From positions 84,147,888 through 84,211,887 of the forward strand of contig NC_083571.1 in assembly GCF_027579695.1 (NCBI RefSeq): a stretch of DNA of 64,000 bases, given 5' to 3'. The DNA is from Neoarius graeffei (taxonomy: Eukaryota > Chordata > Actinopteri > Siluriformes > Ariidae). Numbering within the stretch: the stretch's first letter is position 1; each line of letters starts with the position of its first letter. Positions 31,297 to 44,651 of this stretch are shown here, piece by piece. Below the pieces are notes generated by a model. That model ran no database searches. It was not told the origin of the DNA and saw nothing but the letters and a program-made list of their open reading frames with translations. The position numbers and the translations under genes were made by a program.

Positions 31297-32875
31297 GTAA
31301 AGCTATTCAAGCTCAGTTTTTTACAACTCTTCATATTTAAAGTTATCATAGATTTCCTTTGGCAAGTCGATTAGGGCGTCTACTTTGCATACATAAGAGA
31401 TCATTTTAAAACAAGTGATTAGAGACAGATTTATTTCAGCTTTAAGTCACTATATTACAGTTCCAGTGGGTCAAATGTGTATGACTGTCTCTTTAAACAG
31501 AATGGAAGTTCCCAGAAATTCATTTAATAACTTTTAGAAGCATCTGATTGTCCAATCGTCATAAGTAAACAACTGAAGGTGCCATGAGCAATTGTACAAA
31601 CAATTGTATGCAAATATTAAAATCTTTATATTGTTATATAACACACATATTGCATCATTCAGGGACTGTGCATTTAAGAAAATAAATGACATCATGAGAA
31701 AGGAGGATGATCTTGAAATACTAAAGCAAAACATCAGCCACAAAGTTAAATCTTGGCCACAAGTGGATCTTCTAGCAAAACGGTGATCCTAAGCATATCT
31801 CCAAAGTTGTAATGAAATGGCTTAAAGACAATAAAGTGAAAGTCCATCACATGGCCCTGACCCAAATCTGATAGAAAATATGTGGACAGAACTGAAAAAG
31901 CATGTCTGAGCAAGGAGACCCAGAAACCTAACTGAATTACATCAGTTCTGTCACAAGGAATGAGCAAAAATTCCAGCAAAGCTTGTGAGAAGCCTTTGGA
32001 AGTGTTTGATTCAAGTTAAGCAATTAAAAGGCAACAGCACCACATACAGCGTCTTGTAAAAGTATTCATCCCCCATGGTGCTTGTCCTGTTTTGTCGCAT
32101 TACAAGATGGAATTAAAATGGATTTTTGGGGGGTTAGCACCATTTGATTTACACAACATGTCTATCACTTTAAAGGTGCAAATTGTTGTTTTATTGTGAC
32201 ACAAACAATAATTAAGATGAAAAAACAGAAATGTGGAGTGTGCACAGGTATTCACCCCCTTTCATATGAGATGGGAGTATAGCCTAATCAAAGCCCAGAC
32301 CTCAATCCAATTGAGAATCTGTGGCATAACTTGAAGGTTGCTGTACACCAATGCAACCCATCTAACTTGAAGGAGTTGGAGCAGTTTCGCCTTAAGGAAT
32401 GGGCAAAAATCCCAGTGGCTAGATGTGCTAAGTTAATAGAGACATACCTCAAAAGACTTGCAGCTGTAATTGTACAAAGTATTGACTTGGGGGGTGGGGC
32501 AGGAATATGAATACCTGTGCACACTCCAGATTTCTGGTGATTTTTTCCATCTAAATTATTGTTTGTGTCACAATAAAGCAACAATTTGCACCTTTAAAAT
32601 GGTAGGTATGTTATGTAAATCAAATGGTGCTAACCCCCCAGAAATCCATTTTAATTCCAGCTTGTAATGCAACAAAACAGGACAACCACAAAGGGGGATG
32701 AATACTTTTGCAAGACACTGGACTAACAAACCATATGTAAACATATGACCCACTAAAAATCTGATATAGCTGAAATAAATCTCTTACCTAAAAATTTAAA
32801 ATGACCTCTTACGGAAATAAAGTAGATACTCTGACTTAACACAGTAAATGGACGGTAATGTGATTTTTTTTTTCT
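31297..32875 (+). mobile_element. Sleeping-Beauty-type Tc1 fossil with a nested Tc1
   Basis: The left repeat region contains ggcaagtcgattagg, gtctactttgcatac, agacagatttatttcagc and ccagtgggtcaaatgtgtat. This order is that of the salmonid SB-type inverted repeat, including the inner direct repeat. The inverted counterpart is at 32728-32830 (acatatgacccact, gctgaaataaatct, aagtagatac). Transposase remnants (GDPKHISKVVMKWLKDNKVK, then NMWTELKKHV) lie at 31783-32010 with several lesions. The outermost repeat is lost at the left. The element at 32047-32720 is inserted in it. Confidence 0.8.
32047..32720 (+). mobile_element. Deletion derivative of the CAGTGTCTTGCAAAAG Tc1 family
   Basis: Terminal repeats match those of the element at 35419-37079 (agcgtcttgtaaaagtattc at the left, ttttgcaagacactg at the right). 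Only the last third of the transposase remains ([16 protein letters not shown], then EWAKIPVARCAKL), reading plus, at 32285-32490. At 674 bp it is about 40% of full length. It lies in the Sleeping-Beauty-type fossil. Confidence 0.85.
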
Positions 32876-32884
32876 AAAATAAAC

Positions 32885-34190
32885 ATTTCAATTTTGATTC
32901 TTGCAATGCATTTCAAAAACAGTTGGGACAGTAAAGCATTTACCACTTTGTAATTTTAACATTTCTTCTTACAACACTTGAAAGATGTTTAGGGACTGAA
33001 GACATCTAGCAGTTTTAACTGCCATTTGTGGATGTAACTCCATGGTGTAGTGTTTGACAAAGGTTTTCCAATGTGATGAAGTGTTTTAGGGTTATTTTGT
33101 CCCACTCTTTCTGCAAACAGGTCTTAAAGTGTGAAACACTACAGGGTCATCATTGTCATATTTTCCATTTCAAAATTCACCACACATTCTCTATTGGGGA
33201 CAGAAGTGACAGAAACCCTCTGCTTCCACAGCCATGCTTTTGCAATGTGTGCAGAATGTGATTTTGCATCGTCTTGCTGAAATATCCCTGGAAAAGATGT
33301 CATCTCAGTGTACTTTTCTACCTTAATGCTACCTTCACAGAAGTGTAAATTACCTTTGCCAAGGGCACTGACACAGTCCCATACCATGACAGACCCTGGA
33401 TTTTGGACTTGTTACTGGTAACAGTCTGGATGATCCTTTTGTTCTTTGGTCTGGAGCACACAGCATCCATTGCTTACAAAAATGAACCAGAATACTGATT
33501 CTTCTGACCACAATACACATTTCCACTGTGTGATAGTCCATCCCCAATACCTCTGAGCCCAGAGAAGTCAACGGCACTTCTGGACACAGTTAACATAAGG
33601 CTCCCTTTTTGCATAGTCAAGTTTTAACTGCCATTTGTGGATGTAACTCCATGGTATAGTGTTTGACAAAGGTTTTCCAAAGTAATCCCAAACCCATGTG
33701 GTTATATCAGCTATAGATGAATGATAGTTCTTGATGCAGTGCTGTCTGAAGGATCAGAGATCACAGGTGTTCAGCTTAGGCTTGTGCTCTTTCCCTTTAG
33801 CACTGAAATTCCTCAATATTCCTTGAATCGTTTAATGATATTATGTACCATAGAAGGCAATATGTCCAAATACCTTCCTATCTTGCTTTGAGGAACATTA
33901 TTTTTAAATATTTCAATAATTTTCTCATGTGTTTGTTGACAAATCATCTCCTCAAAGACTAGGCCTTTACTGGATACTGGTTTTGTACTAACTCATGATT
34001 ACAGTCACTTGTTGGCATCACCTGTTTCAAATTACATCATTATTTAATTGTCTTATCTCATTACTAGCCCTAAATTGTCCCCGTCCCACCTTTTTTTGGA
34101 ATGTGTTGCAGGTCTGAAATGCAGGAATGGATATATATTAACAAATGAAATGAAATGAAGTTGACCAGACAAAACAAGGGTCAAATTGTG
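32885..34190 (-). mobile_element. Decayed Tc1 element
   Basis: Minus-strand frames contain MVWDCVSALGKGNLHFCEG and FQQDDAKSHSAHIAKAW, matching the second-Asp region of the CAACCCCAATTCC-type transposase. The ends resemble that family (acagttgggacagtaaag near 32920; cccacctttttttggaatg near 34085). About 65 bp (ttaactgccatttgtggatg onward) occurs twice, at 33013 and 33625, a partial internal duplication. Many lesions; clearly old. Confidence 0.75.
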
Positions 34191-35416
34191 GTGCCTAGAT
34201 GACTGGGTCTGAGCACCTCCAAAATGGCACATACTTGTTCCCGGTATACAGTGGTTAGTACCTACCATAAGTGATCCAAGAAAGGATAACCGGTGAAGCA
34301 GCAACAGGGTCACGGGTGTCAAAGGCTCATGGTCAGGCATTACAAGGTCAGATTAACTACTGGTTCAATATGAAGCCATGCTTTTAAAATCACTTTAATA
34401 TTTAAGTGAAATATGATCTTATCTCTGTACTGTTGTGTGACCTTTTCCAGTTCTTCTATATATCTGCTATATACAAATAAAACACAGTTAGCTGACTCTT
34501 TTGCTAAACAGTGATCAAAATTTTCCTGTTAAGCATATTTCCATTAATTACAGGGTATCATTAATATTTGCACACTAATTCCGTTACCTTGTTATGGCTC
34601 CTTATTCTTCTCTTTTATTTCCGAGAAAACACCAATCAACGTTTCTTCTATCTAATCCATGTCTTGGATGGTTACAAATGATATATCTGTTAGTGATCAT
34701 TATCTCCATCACATTATAAAGATATGAAGCGAGTATGATTGGTATATAACTTGGGTTATTAATTTCTTTTCCTGGCTTTCTTTTTGGAATTACTCATATT
34801 TACATCTAGAAGGTAAATTCTTTTTTTTTTCAAACACTGTTATACATGTACAAATGTTGTTTAATGTCTTATGATTTAAGTTCTTCAGCATTACATAACA
34901 TAAAGATAATGCTTATCTGCGTTCAGCATTTAGACCCTTCTACTGCTTATCCCAGATTTTACTGTATATTCCAAACCCTATCCCTTTTGTACCATGCCAC
35001 TTTTGTCCTATGCACCCGCTGTAAGTGGCAAGAATTTCTTTAAGAAAATGTGCGGATTACAGAGGAAGGATGTACGAACACCCTGAACATACCTTTCTAT
35101 CAGTTTCGATATGAATGAAGTTACTTATACAGACAATTCACCCAAAAGGAAAAATTAATGAGTATGGAGTATATTAGTCTGTAATGGTAACTATGTAGAG
35201 TTTAACATTTTTATGTATTAATTCCACACCAATAATCACCACTATAAACCAATATAGCGTTTAGTAGGCTAAAATATTGAATCTTTACCTCATTGGGTTG
35301 TATAAAATGTGGCATTTTGGTGACACCTAGTGGCCAGATGGTTATGTAGAATTAATTTGAATAATAAATAATCTTACGTGCATTCCATGAAAAATAAGCC
35401 TTATGTGTACTCCATG
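34191..35416. other. Intergenic, nothing recognised
   Basis: AT-rich sequence without a supported gene, repeat or RNA. Confidence 0.5.
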
Positions 35417-35418
35417 TA

Positions 35419-37079
35419 CAGTGTCTTGCAAAAGTATTCATTCCCCTTGGTGTTTGTCCTGTTTGGTCGCATTACAAGCTGGAATTAAAATGGATTTTTG
35501 GAGGGTTAGCACCATTTGATTTACACAACATACCTACAACTTTAAAGGTGAAAATTGTTTTAGTGTGACACAAACAATAATTAAGATGAAACACCCCCCC
35601 CCCCCCCCCAAAAAAAAAAAAAAAAAAACAGAAATCTGGAGTGTGAATAGGTATCCCACCCCCAGCTCTCCAAAAAGTCAATACTTTGTAGAGCCACCTT
35701 TTGCTGCAATTACAGCTGCAAGTCTCTTTGGGGAATGTCTCTATTAACTTAGCACATCTAGACACTGGGATTTTTGCCCATTCCTCAAGACAAAACTGCT
35801 CCAACTCCTTCAAGTTAGATGGGTTGCGTTGGTGTACAGCAATCTTCAATTTATGCCACAGATTCTCAATTGGATTGAGGTCTGGGCTTTGACTAGGCCA
35901 TTCCAAGACATTTAAATGTTTCCCTTTAAACCACTCCAGTGTAGCTTTAGCAGTATGTTTAGGGTCATTGTCCTGCTGGAATGTGAGCCTTCATCCCAGT
36001 CTCAAACTGCTGGCTGACTCAAACAGGTTTTCCTCCAGAATTGCCCTGTATTTTGTGTCATCCATCTTTCCTTCAGTCCTGACCAGCTTTCCTGGCCATG
36101 CAGATGAAAAATATCCCCACAGCATGATGCCGCCACCACCACCATGCTTCACTGTAGGAATGATGTTCTCAGGTTGTTGGGTTTGCACCACACATGGCAT
36201 TTCCCATGATAGCCAAAAAAAATCAATTTTAGTCTCATTTGATCAGAGAATCTTCTTCCATGTGTTTGGGGAGTCTGCCACATGTTGTTGAGCAAACTCC
36301 AAATGTGTTTTCTTAAGCAATGACTTTTTTTTTCTGGCAACTCTTCCATAAAGCCCCGCTTTGTGTAGTGTACAGCTTAAAGTGGTTCTATGGACAGATA
36401 CTCTTATCTCCACTGTGGATCTTTGCAGCTCCTTCAGTGTTATCTTCAGTGTCTTTGTTGCATCTCTGATTAATGCCCTCCTTGCCCAATTTGTAAGTTT
36501 TGGTGGGTGGCCTTCTCTTGTCAGGTTTGTAGTGGTGCCATTTTCTTTCCATTTTGCTATAATGAATTTAATGGTGCTCCATGGGATATTCAAAGTTCTG
36601 GATATTATTTATAACCCAACCCTGGTCCCTGATCTATACTTCTCCACAACTTTATCTTTGACATGTTTGGAGTGCTCCTTGGTTCTCATGTTGCTTGCTT
36701 AGTAGCATTGCAGAGTCAGGGTCCTTCCAGAACAGGCTGATTTATCCAGACAAAATGCGACAGATCATGTTACACTTTGATTGCACACAGGTGGATCTTA
36801 ATCAACTAATTATGTGATTTATGAAGTGAATTGGTTGGACCAGCTCTTATTTAGGAGTTTCATATGAAAGGAGGTGAATACCTATGCACACTCCAAATTT
36901 GTGGGGGTTTTTTTCATCTTAATTATTGTTTGTGTCACAATAATACAACAATTTCCACCTTTAAAGTGGTAGGCATGTTGTGTAAATCAAATGGTGCTAA
37001 CTCCCCCCCCCCCCCCCCCAAAAAAAAGTGACAAAACAGAACAAACACCAAGGGGGGTAAATACTTTTGCAAGACACTG
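35419..37079 (-). mobile_element. Tc1-like transposon, CAGTGTCTTGCAAAAG family
   Basis: Inverted termini CAGTGTCTTGCAAAAGTATT with TA at 35417-35418 and 37080-37081. Length 1661 bp. Homopolymer runs C15/A18 (35587-35628) and C18 (37004-37020) lie in the terminal repeats. Its right end is only 137 bp from the last codon of caiap. Confidence 0.93.
35678..36689 (-). pseudogene. Tc1 transposase pseudogene
   Basis: ATG 36689 opens MRTKEHSKHVKDKVVEKYRS and soon meets a stop. Later pieces include [55 protein letters not shown] and [12 protein letters not shown], with the family ending AAKGGSTKY at 35680. The catalytic DD and E positions are visible. At least two stops and two frame changes make it inactive. 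Confidence 0.88.
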
Positions 37080-37208
37080 TATGTCGTTATATTATATTGC
37101 CTGGTTATAGTTCGTCAAATGTGCAGTGTCATAAAACAGATTTCAACCCCAATTTAAATAAGCTTTTAATCAACATGTTTTTTTTTCAACAAACCATTCT
37201 GACATGGC

Positions 37209-37214
37209 TTTATT
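37209..37214 (-). terminator. caiap: Polyadenylation signal candidate of caiap
   Basis: AATAAA on the minus strand begins 2 nt after the stop codon (37216-37218); a second AATAAA overlaps the stop at 37215-37220. A 3' end this close would give a very short untranslated region, so a site further down may be used. Confidence 0.35.
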
Positions 37215-37215
37215 T

Positions 37216-39697
37216 TTATTTAATAAGAAACATCTTCCTTTTCAGCAGTACAGCGATGTTCTGATGGTTTAGGGTGCCCTCAGCTTCTGCTACCTGCAGT
37301 GGTGTTTTATTCACATTGTTAGTAGCCTGGAGTTTTAATTTCTCCCCATGAGTCCAGTTCACCAGCTTTTGCACTGTACCCAGATGCCCTGTTCGACAGG
37401 CCCAATGTAATGGCATGTCTTTATTATTGTCAGTGGCATTAATCTTGGCTTGTCTTTCCAGCAGCAGACCAACCACAAGCTCCTGCCCGTGTTCTGCAGC
37501 CAAATGTAGAGGTGTCCTCCTCCAAACGTTCCTGTCATTCACATTTTTATTGCTACAATTGATGAGGAGAGCAGCAGCCACACGTACATGGCCATTGCTG
37601 GCAGCGTAATGCAGAGCCGTACATCCATCCATGTCTTTGGCTGCAACTTTTGCCTTCGCAGTAAGCAGTGTTGAGATGGTCTGAGTGTGTCCTGCCATTG
37701 CTGCTAGGTGTAATGGAGTCTTTCTTTCTTTCTCAACATCATTGACATTGGAGCCAGCAAAAAGAAGCAGTTTTATGATGTCTACATCACCTTGAGCAGC
37801 AGCCCAGTGTAGCGCTGTCCTAGCCTGTCTGTCCTTTGCATGGAGATCTGCCTTTCCTTCCAACAGCTGGGCTACAGCCTCCTTGTGTCCACTTTGGCAA
37901 GCAAGATGGAGGGCAGTGAACCCATCCTGAGTCACTGCATTGATTTGTGCCCCTTTGTGGAGCAGCAGGGTCATCAGTGCTGGTTGGTTGTGTAAGGCAC
38001 TAAGATGAAGAGGCATCTGCTCTTTGGGACCAATCATGTTGGGGTCCATGCCCATATCTAGTAATATCTAGAAGAAACTTTTAGAAGTTACTTAAAGAAA
38101 ATAATGGTGATACTCGGGTAAATAACGTATTTTGAGTTTTCAAAAGTTATTTGCTTTTATATGAATGTGAATATACATGCAAAGAGGTCTTTTACCATAT
38201 ACATAAATGATTTTGATTTACTATGATCATTGTTTCTGTCCAGCATAAATGTACTTTAATATGGATGTGATACCAAAATAATTAACATACCTCTGTCATT
38301 GGTGTACTGCCACTTTGGATGGCCAGGTGAAGAGCAGACATCTGATTAGGTAGTCTCTTATCCAGCTGGGCTTTATTTGAGACCAACACTTTAAAGACCT
38401 CCAAATTGTTCAGCTCTATGGCTAGGAGCAGTGGTGTGTAACCCAGGTTATTACACACATTAACATCAGCTCCACTTTCAATAAGAGCAGCTACAATCCT
38501 GTCCAAGTTCCTCTGTACTGCTTTGAACAGAATAGATTGTACTTCATTTTGAGACATTGCTGTCTTAATGTTCTTCAGAAGCAGAGACAGCACAGGTTTC
38601 TGGTTTAGTTCTAATGCAGCCTCAATAATCCCAGAATCTACCTGAGCTCCAGCTTGAAGAAGCACGGCAGCTGTCTTCTCATTTCCTTGGCTAATGGCAT
38701 GGAACAGTGCCGTCTTTCTCTGGCCATCTCGGGTATCTACTGAGGCACCATTTCTCAATAAAATTTCTGCCAGCACAGAGTCATCATCTACCGCAGCCAT
38801 GTGCAGGAATGTAGTCTTTTTCTTGAAGCTTCTTCTTTCCTCCAGCACCAGTGTTCTGACTGTGTTCTCATGACAATTTTGTGCTGCTAAATGTTGTGGG
38901 GTTTTTGAGGATTGGTCTGTGGCATAGATGTCAGCTCCAGCCCTGACAAGAGCCGCTACAGCCGATGTGTGCCCCATCTCTGATGCCTTGTGGAGGGCAG
39001 TGCGACCTAAGCAATCCCTCAAATCCAGTTTTGCTCCTTGACGAAGCAAAAAGTTTATAACTGACACTTGGCCGTGTTCTGCAGCAAGATGTAGGATGGT
39101 ACCACAGGATGCATTTCCATCATTGATATTTATGCCTCTTATAAGTTCCTGCAGTAGAGGCATATCACCCATAGACACTGCTTTGAGAATTGCATTTGAT
39201 AATCCTTTGGGTTTTGCAGAACTCTTCTTTAACTCATCTGAGGAAGAAGGCAGCTCTGTCTTTTTTGATTTATGCTCCACTTCTTCATTCAAAGGGTTCC
39301 TAGATGTGTCCTGTAATTTTTTTATTGGCCCTTCTCTATCTTTTTCTAGCAGATATCCAATCAACTGCCTTCGTGTATCCTTAAAGTTTTCATTCAGCTG
39401 GCCCAAACAGGTTTTCAAGTTCTGGTAGAGGTCAGGTTGAGCACTCTTCAGACAGGGGTAGAAGAAGATGCGACATGCCCTCTCCCCTTGTGACACCAGG
39501 ATGTTCAGCATTCGGGAATTCTTTTCCTCTTGTGCTGTAATGCTGGACACAAGAACTTTGTTCTCAGGTAGAAGGACTCCATTAGAGACCAGAAGGTCCA
39601 GTAAATCTTCCGTGTTGGAGATGCCACCAACTAACTCTTTCCTTTTAGTTCGGATTACTTCAATAGCATATGGATTTGTAAACTTGGTTGAACCCAT
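37216..39697 (-). CDS. caiap: CARD and ankyrin-repeat inflammasome adaptor Caiap
   Basis: Two coding exons: 39697-38291 and 38067-37216. The donor is GAG|GTATGT and the acceptor is cttctag|ATA, phase 0, giving 752 residues. Residues about 5-92 ([20 protein letters not shown] and on) form a CARD. A charged linker reaches about residue 165. From about 170 to 745 there are some 16 ankyrin repeats (for example [39 protein letters not shown]). This architecture is that of fish Caiap, an adaptor reported in zebrafish to support caspase-1-type inflammasome activity against bacteria. The ATG sits in a good context (gccATGG) just after a possible acceptor (ttttag at 39707-39712), suggesting a non-coding first exon. 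No lesion was seen. Confidence 0.92.
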
Positions 39698-40227
39698 GGC
39701 AATTCTCTAAAACATCAGTAAATGGTTAGAGTTCCAGCAGTGTCTTCTATGCCAAAAATCCTTTGAGAAGTCTGAACATAGGTGTGGCTAAAATGGCTTC
39801 AGTTATTACCAAGCATGCAAATATATCTTAGCAACCACATATCCGCAAAATGCAGGTGAATGTCCATTTCATGAATGCATGTTGTCTTGAGTGTAATTCT
39901 TTTTATACTGTAGTTATTTGAAAAAAAAAAGTTTTATTTAAACATGCTATATATTTATGAAAACAACCCCTCTCCCACACGCTATACTTTGGAATAGTTT
40001 AATTCCACATCTTGTTTAAGGTGTCTCCTCCTATGTAATCTGATACATGACTACTGTACCCATAACAATAATTTGTTGTTTCATTTGTGTTCAGGTATTA
40101 CCAAGACACACTTTAATATATGCAAATCTTCTCACATAAGGTCTTTGTGTAGCCTGCATTGTTGAAGAAATGTCAAACTATAGATTTTTTTTCAAAGGAT
40201 AGAACATACTGAAATTAAGCTTGGGTC

Positions 40228-40278
<51 letters not shown>
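40228..40278. repeat. (ATT)n microsatellite
   Basis: About 16 uninterrupted ATT units between caiap and jun. Confidence 0.95.
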
Positions 40279-40493
40279 TGGTCACAGCCTGTGCATATGA
40301 ACATCAGTGTCTATATATAGCCTATATGTTTACTTTTTGAAATCATCACCCTTATATGTGATACATTAAGTGTTTAGCTAAGTAAACTAGTAATGTATTC
40401 TTGCAATGTTGATGTTTCTGGGAATATAAGAGAAATTTTAGTATAATATTAAAAGACATTTCAATCTTTTAATCTATATAACTACAATTCTTG

Positions 40494-40495
<2 letters not shown>

Positions 40496-40552
<57 letters not shown>

Positions 40553-40554
40553 AA
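40496..40554. repeat. (GAAA)n microsatellite
   Basis: About 14 GAAA units, uninterrupted. Confidence 0.95.
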
Positions 40555-40599
40555 AAGACCCATTCTTCATCTAGTTATATATTTATTATAGCAAAAGCA

Positions 40600-40770
40600 A
40601 AGAGCGGTCAAAGACTGAAGCATGGACCACTGGCTGAGGAGTTCCACTTCCCGGAAGACACGCCTACTGTCTGCTGAAATGACGCTGGGCTTCCGACCCT
40701 TGTCTCGCCTTATTTGGGCATGTGGGGAACAGCTTTCCGGTATGATGTCACCCTTTAACAAGTGTGGCCC
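40600..40770 (-). promoter_or_regulatory. Possible caiap upstream exon or promoter
   Basis: This GC-richer island lies about 0.9-1 kb upstream of the caiap start codon. It contains TTCCCGGAA (40648-40656, a perfect STAT-type palindrome that also reads as an ETS core), ttccggtatg and a CRE-like tgatgtcac (40743-40751). Its role is inferred only from position and motif content; no clear donor for a first exon was found. Confidence 0.25.
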
Positions 40771-40866
40771 GTGAAGAGGATAAATATTGTATGAAATGAT
40801 ATTATAAATTAAATATTGCATGAAATATGACATCTGTTTGAAATGAATTTGAAATGGGGAAGGCTA

Positions 40867-41005
40867 CACAGGAAAATTGCCTGAGTAAAATTTACTCAAA
40901 TTGAAGTAATTTTACTCTCGCCAGATAACATTTGGTCCCTCTCAAAAAAAAAAAAAAAAAATCTTCAATTTGAGTAAATTTTACTCAGGGACATTTCCTG
41001 TGTAC
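40867..41005. mobile_element. Small foldback MITE (TACACAGGAAA termini)
   Basis: The left end tacacaggaaaattgcctga and the right end tcagggacatttcctgtgta are inverted. Inside, agtaaaatttactcaaattg is mirrored by caatttgagtaaattttact around an A18 run. About 140 bp, TA at both ends, no gene. Confidence 0.85.
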
Positions 41006-42590
41006 ACTTCTTTTGTCAGCTTGTAATGCATTTTTTTTAAATATGAAATATTTATAAAATGTGATTTTATAGGCATTCTTTTAACCAACATAAATAACTA
41101 GAAACTAATGAATATTACACATATTAAATAACAGGTCTGGACTGCACTTGTTTTAATCTATATCAGAATTACGAGGAAAGTGACTCATTGTGCTTATAGA
41201 CGTTAAAATAAAATAAGAGTGGACAATATAAAACAAATGTACATGAGTCTATCTATCTATCTTCTGATAAGCTTAAAGCTTATATACCCGAACAGTTTCA
41301 ACTTTAAATTATAACTAGTACACGTTGTTTTGTATTGTAAAATTGTTCACATTAATCACAGTTCCATAGACTATTTTCATGCATATAAATGTAGTTGGAT
41401 TGCATATTTTATTATTTATTTTCTGCTCTAAAAGAACTGATCAGCTGATCATCAGGCCATTACAGGGTTGTGGTAGTGGTTCTAGTGTAATGAAAACACT
41501 GTGTTTATGGCAGGTGTATAGTACTTCAGGGATGAGCAAACCTTCCCTGAAGTCAACCTGTGCTGATTTAACACGGACTGATGGCGACCTCTAGCGGTAC
41601 AAAACGATTATTGATGAGAAACCAGCTGGTGAGACAAAATTATAGACGTGTCCAAGTTTTATAATCGACTTTATAAAGATGACTTATTACATGTTCTACA
41701 GTTACTAAATAAAAGTTATTGAATTAGAATATAAAATTAATTTGGATTTTAAGTTAATTGATAAGGTTTATTGTTGTTACAGTGATATAATTTATGGAAT
41801 GTATGTTTATTGTGTACAAACCATGACATCCTAGCACTCTTTATGACTAAATGTAAACGTGGGCACATCTAAAATACTAATGCAGTGTCAGTAAAATTAC
41901 TTTATTTTAATATGTTAATAGCTCAGGCCACTCTTTTGTAAATAAAATCACTAAGTGAAGGATGTAAGTGTTCCAAAATGGCACAAATATCCATTAAGTG
42001 ATGCACAGTTACAGTCCAGAAGTTTGCTGAATTCTTTGTTCACTGACACTTCACTGAACATACCAGTTAATTACCAGGTTTACTAGGTCGCCTATTAAAG
42101 TAGATAAATCATTAATCTATGGACTCTGGCCCTTCATGACTATAGGCAGGCACTCCTGTATGAACACTACCTATATATTGTGAAATGTAACTACATGTAA
42201 AGAACATAATTAGGCTACTGGTGGTGCTGAATGCTTTATTCACAACACATTAGTTTAAAGTATTAATTGTGTATTAGATAAACTATACCAAAACAAGTGA
42301 ACAAAACTTTTTATGTAGTCTATTTATGTGCTGTTCGAGTAGAGATACATTCAGCTTTGCTGTAATTTGTCTTTCAGGCCGTGTGTAAAATGTTCCTTGC
42401 ACTAGTTGCTCATGGGTCAATATGTTTGTGTTGGCGCGAACACACACATTTCCACAGAAACAAGAGACATTATTTTCGTTCGACATACTTTTATTACAGT
42501 TCATAAATATTGTTTAGTTTCTGATGAGGCCAGAAAACAAACATAAAAAAATTATGTAGTACTTTTATTACAAATGGTAAACTTAAGTAC
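41006..42590. other. jun-caiap intergenic region
   Basis: AT-rich, no gene or known repeat seen. A short inverted pair (acttcaggga / tccctgaagt, 41522-41561) lies in it. The jun 3' untranslated region probably reaches into its right edge. Confidence 0.45.
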
Positions 42591-42601
42591 TCCTCTTTGT
42601 C

Positions 42602-42607
42602 TTTATT
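42602..42607 (-). terminator. jun: Candidate polyadenylation signal of jun
   Basis: AATAAA on the minus strand lies about 590 nt after the jun stop codon, a plausible 3' untranslated length for c-Jun. Confidence 0.5.
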
Positions 42608-43192
42608 TACACATAACAATGAGTGAAACCTCATTAAAAAAACTTTTTAGAAAAAGAAACTGCTGAAGCTCGACTAACTCAACGTCAATTTGATTCAGTT
42701 TAAGAGCAGTAAAAGTACATTGCAAGTCAGGAGTCAGGCAGCTTGTGTCGATTTTTTTTTCTTCCAGATTTAAGTGGACGCAAATTCCTGCTTTTGGCGC
42801 GCCAGTACAGGCGACAACGTTCTTATCACAGTTCTCTCTTCTAATACTGAGTGCTCCTGTAAAGCTTAGGTCCATGCACAACTTGGTCAAAAGTGAGCAA
42901 GGTTGAGTCTCTTTTTGTCATTAGGAAAAAAAGAAGAAACAACATGTAACAGTGCGAGGCTCTCATGCTGTCCGGTGGTATCCCAGTCTGTCACCAGTGG
43001 ACGCAGTCGGTGGAGTTTTCAACTCCAATTCGGACATCCTTTTACGCGCCAAAGCGTAAAGGCGCGCGCTCACACAGTTCCCGGTCCTGGTGGACTATTG
43101 CCAGTAGAGATGCTTTTACCGGCCAGCCACCTCTGGTTTGCGTGTCCTTTCAGTTCGTTACGCGACAACTTCCATGTCTTCTCTGACCCTTT

Positions 43193-44197
<1,005 letters not shown>

Positions 44198-44604
44198 TCA
44201 CAGTCCCGATTCTACTTTAGTCTTTCTTCTTTCAGCTTTATTTTTGTTTTAAATAAAACAATAGTGTCAGGGAGCCTACCAACAGCAGGCGGCTTCAAAC
44301 TTCAGAGTCCTTTTTTGGTTAAACTCCGAAAGTCCTGTAACAAACTTCAGCGAGAAATAATAATAATAAAAAAAGTTATCAGCACGAACTAAACCACTCG
44401 GAGACGAGATTAAAACAGATACACGAATATATCTGGCTCTGTTATGAGCTTTCAAAGTGTCGGCAGTCGGAAAGCGTATGATTCTTAAACTTTTTGTTTA
44501 TGATTTCTGCACCGCTCGTCTCTCAGCTGTTCCTCTGTGGCGAAGTCTGTATACTCTGAGCTCCTCCAGCGTGGAGGCCAACCTTATCTGCTACCACTGC
44601 CACA

Positions 44605-44614
44605 CTAAAAATAG
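44605..44614 (-). promoter_or_regulatory. jun: MEF2/RSRF site of the jun promoter
   Basis: CTAAAAATAG is a perfect MEF2 consensus 450 bp upstream of the jun ATG. In mammalian JUN the same element lies just downstream of the proximal AP-1-like site, as here when read in gene direction. It mediates serum and growth-factor induction there. Confidence 0.85.
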
Positions 44615-44619
44615 GCCTC

Positions 44620-44651
44620 CCAATGATGTCATGCCTGAAGTCTCTTATTGG
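44620..44651 (-). promoter_or_regulatory. jun: Proximal jun1 AP-1-like site with CCAAT boxes
   Basis: TGACATCA on the minus strand (44631-44624) is identical to the mammalian jun1 site, bound by Jun/ATF2 and used in autoregulation. Read in gene direction, a CCAAT box (44651-44647) precedes it and the MEF2 site follows 9 bp later. A CCAAT in the other direction touches the site at 44620-44624. Confidence 0.85.

Noticed and set aside
31116-31349. tRNA-like A and B boxes in SINE heads as possible tRNA genes
   Set aside because: The heads cannot form a full cloverleaf and continue into V-SINE cores; they are SINE promoters, not tRNA genes.
39096-39710. Plus-strand frames opposite caiap exon 1
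   Set aside because: Shadows of the caiap coding strand.
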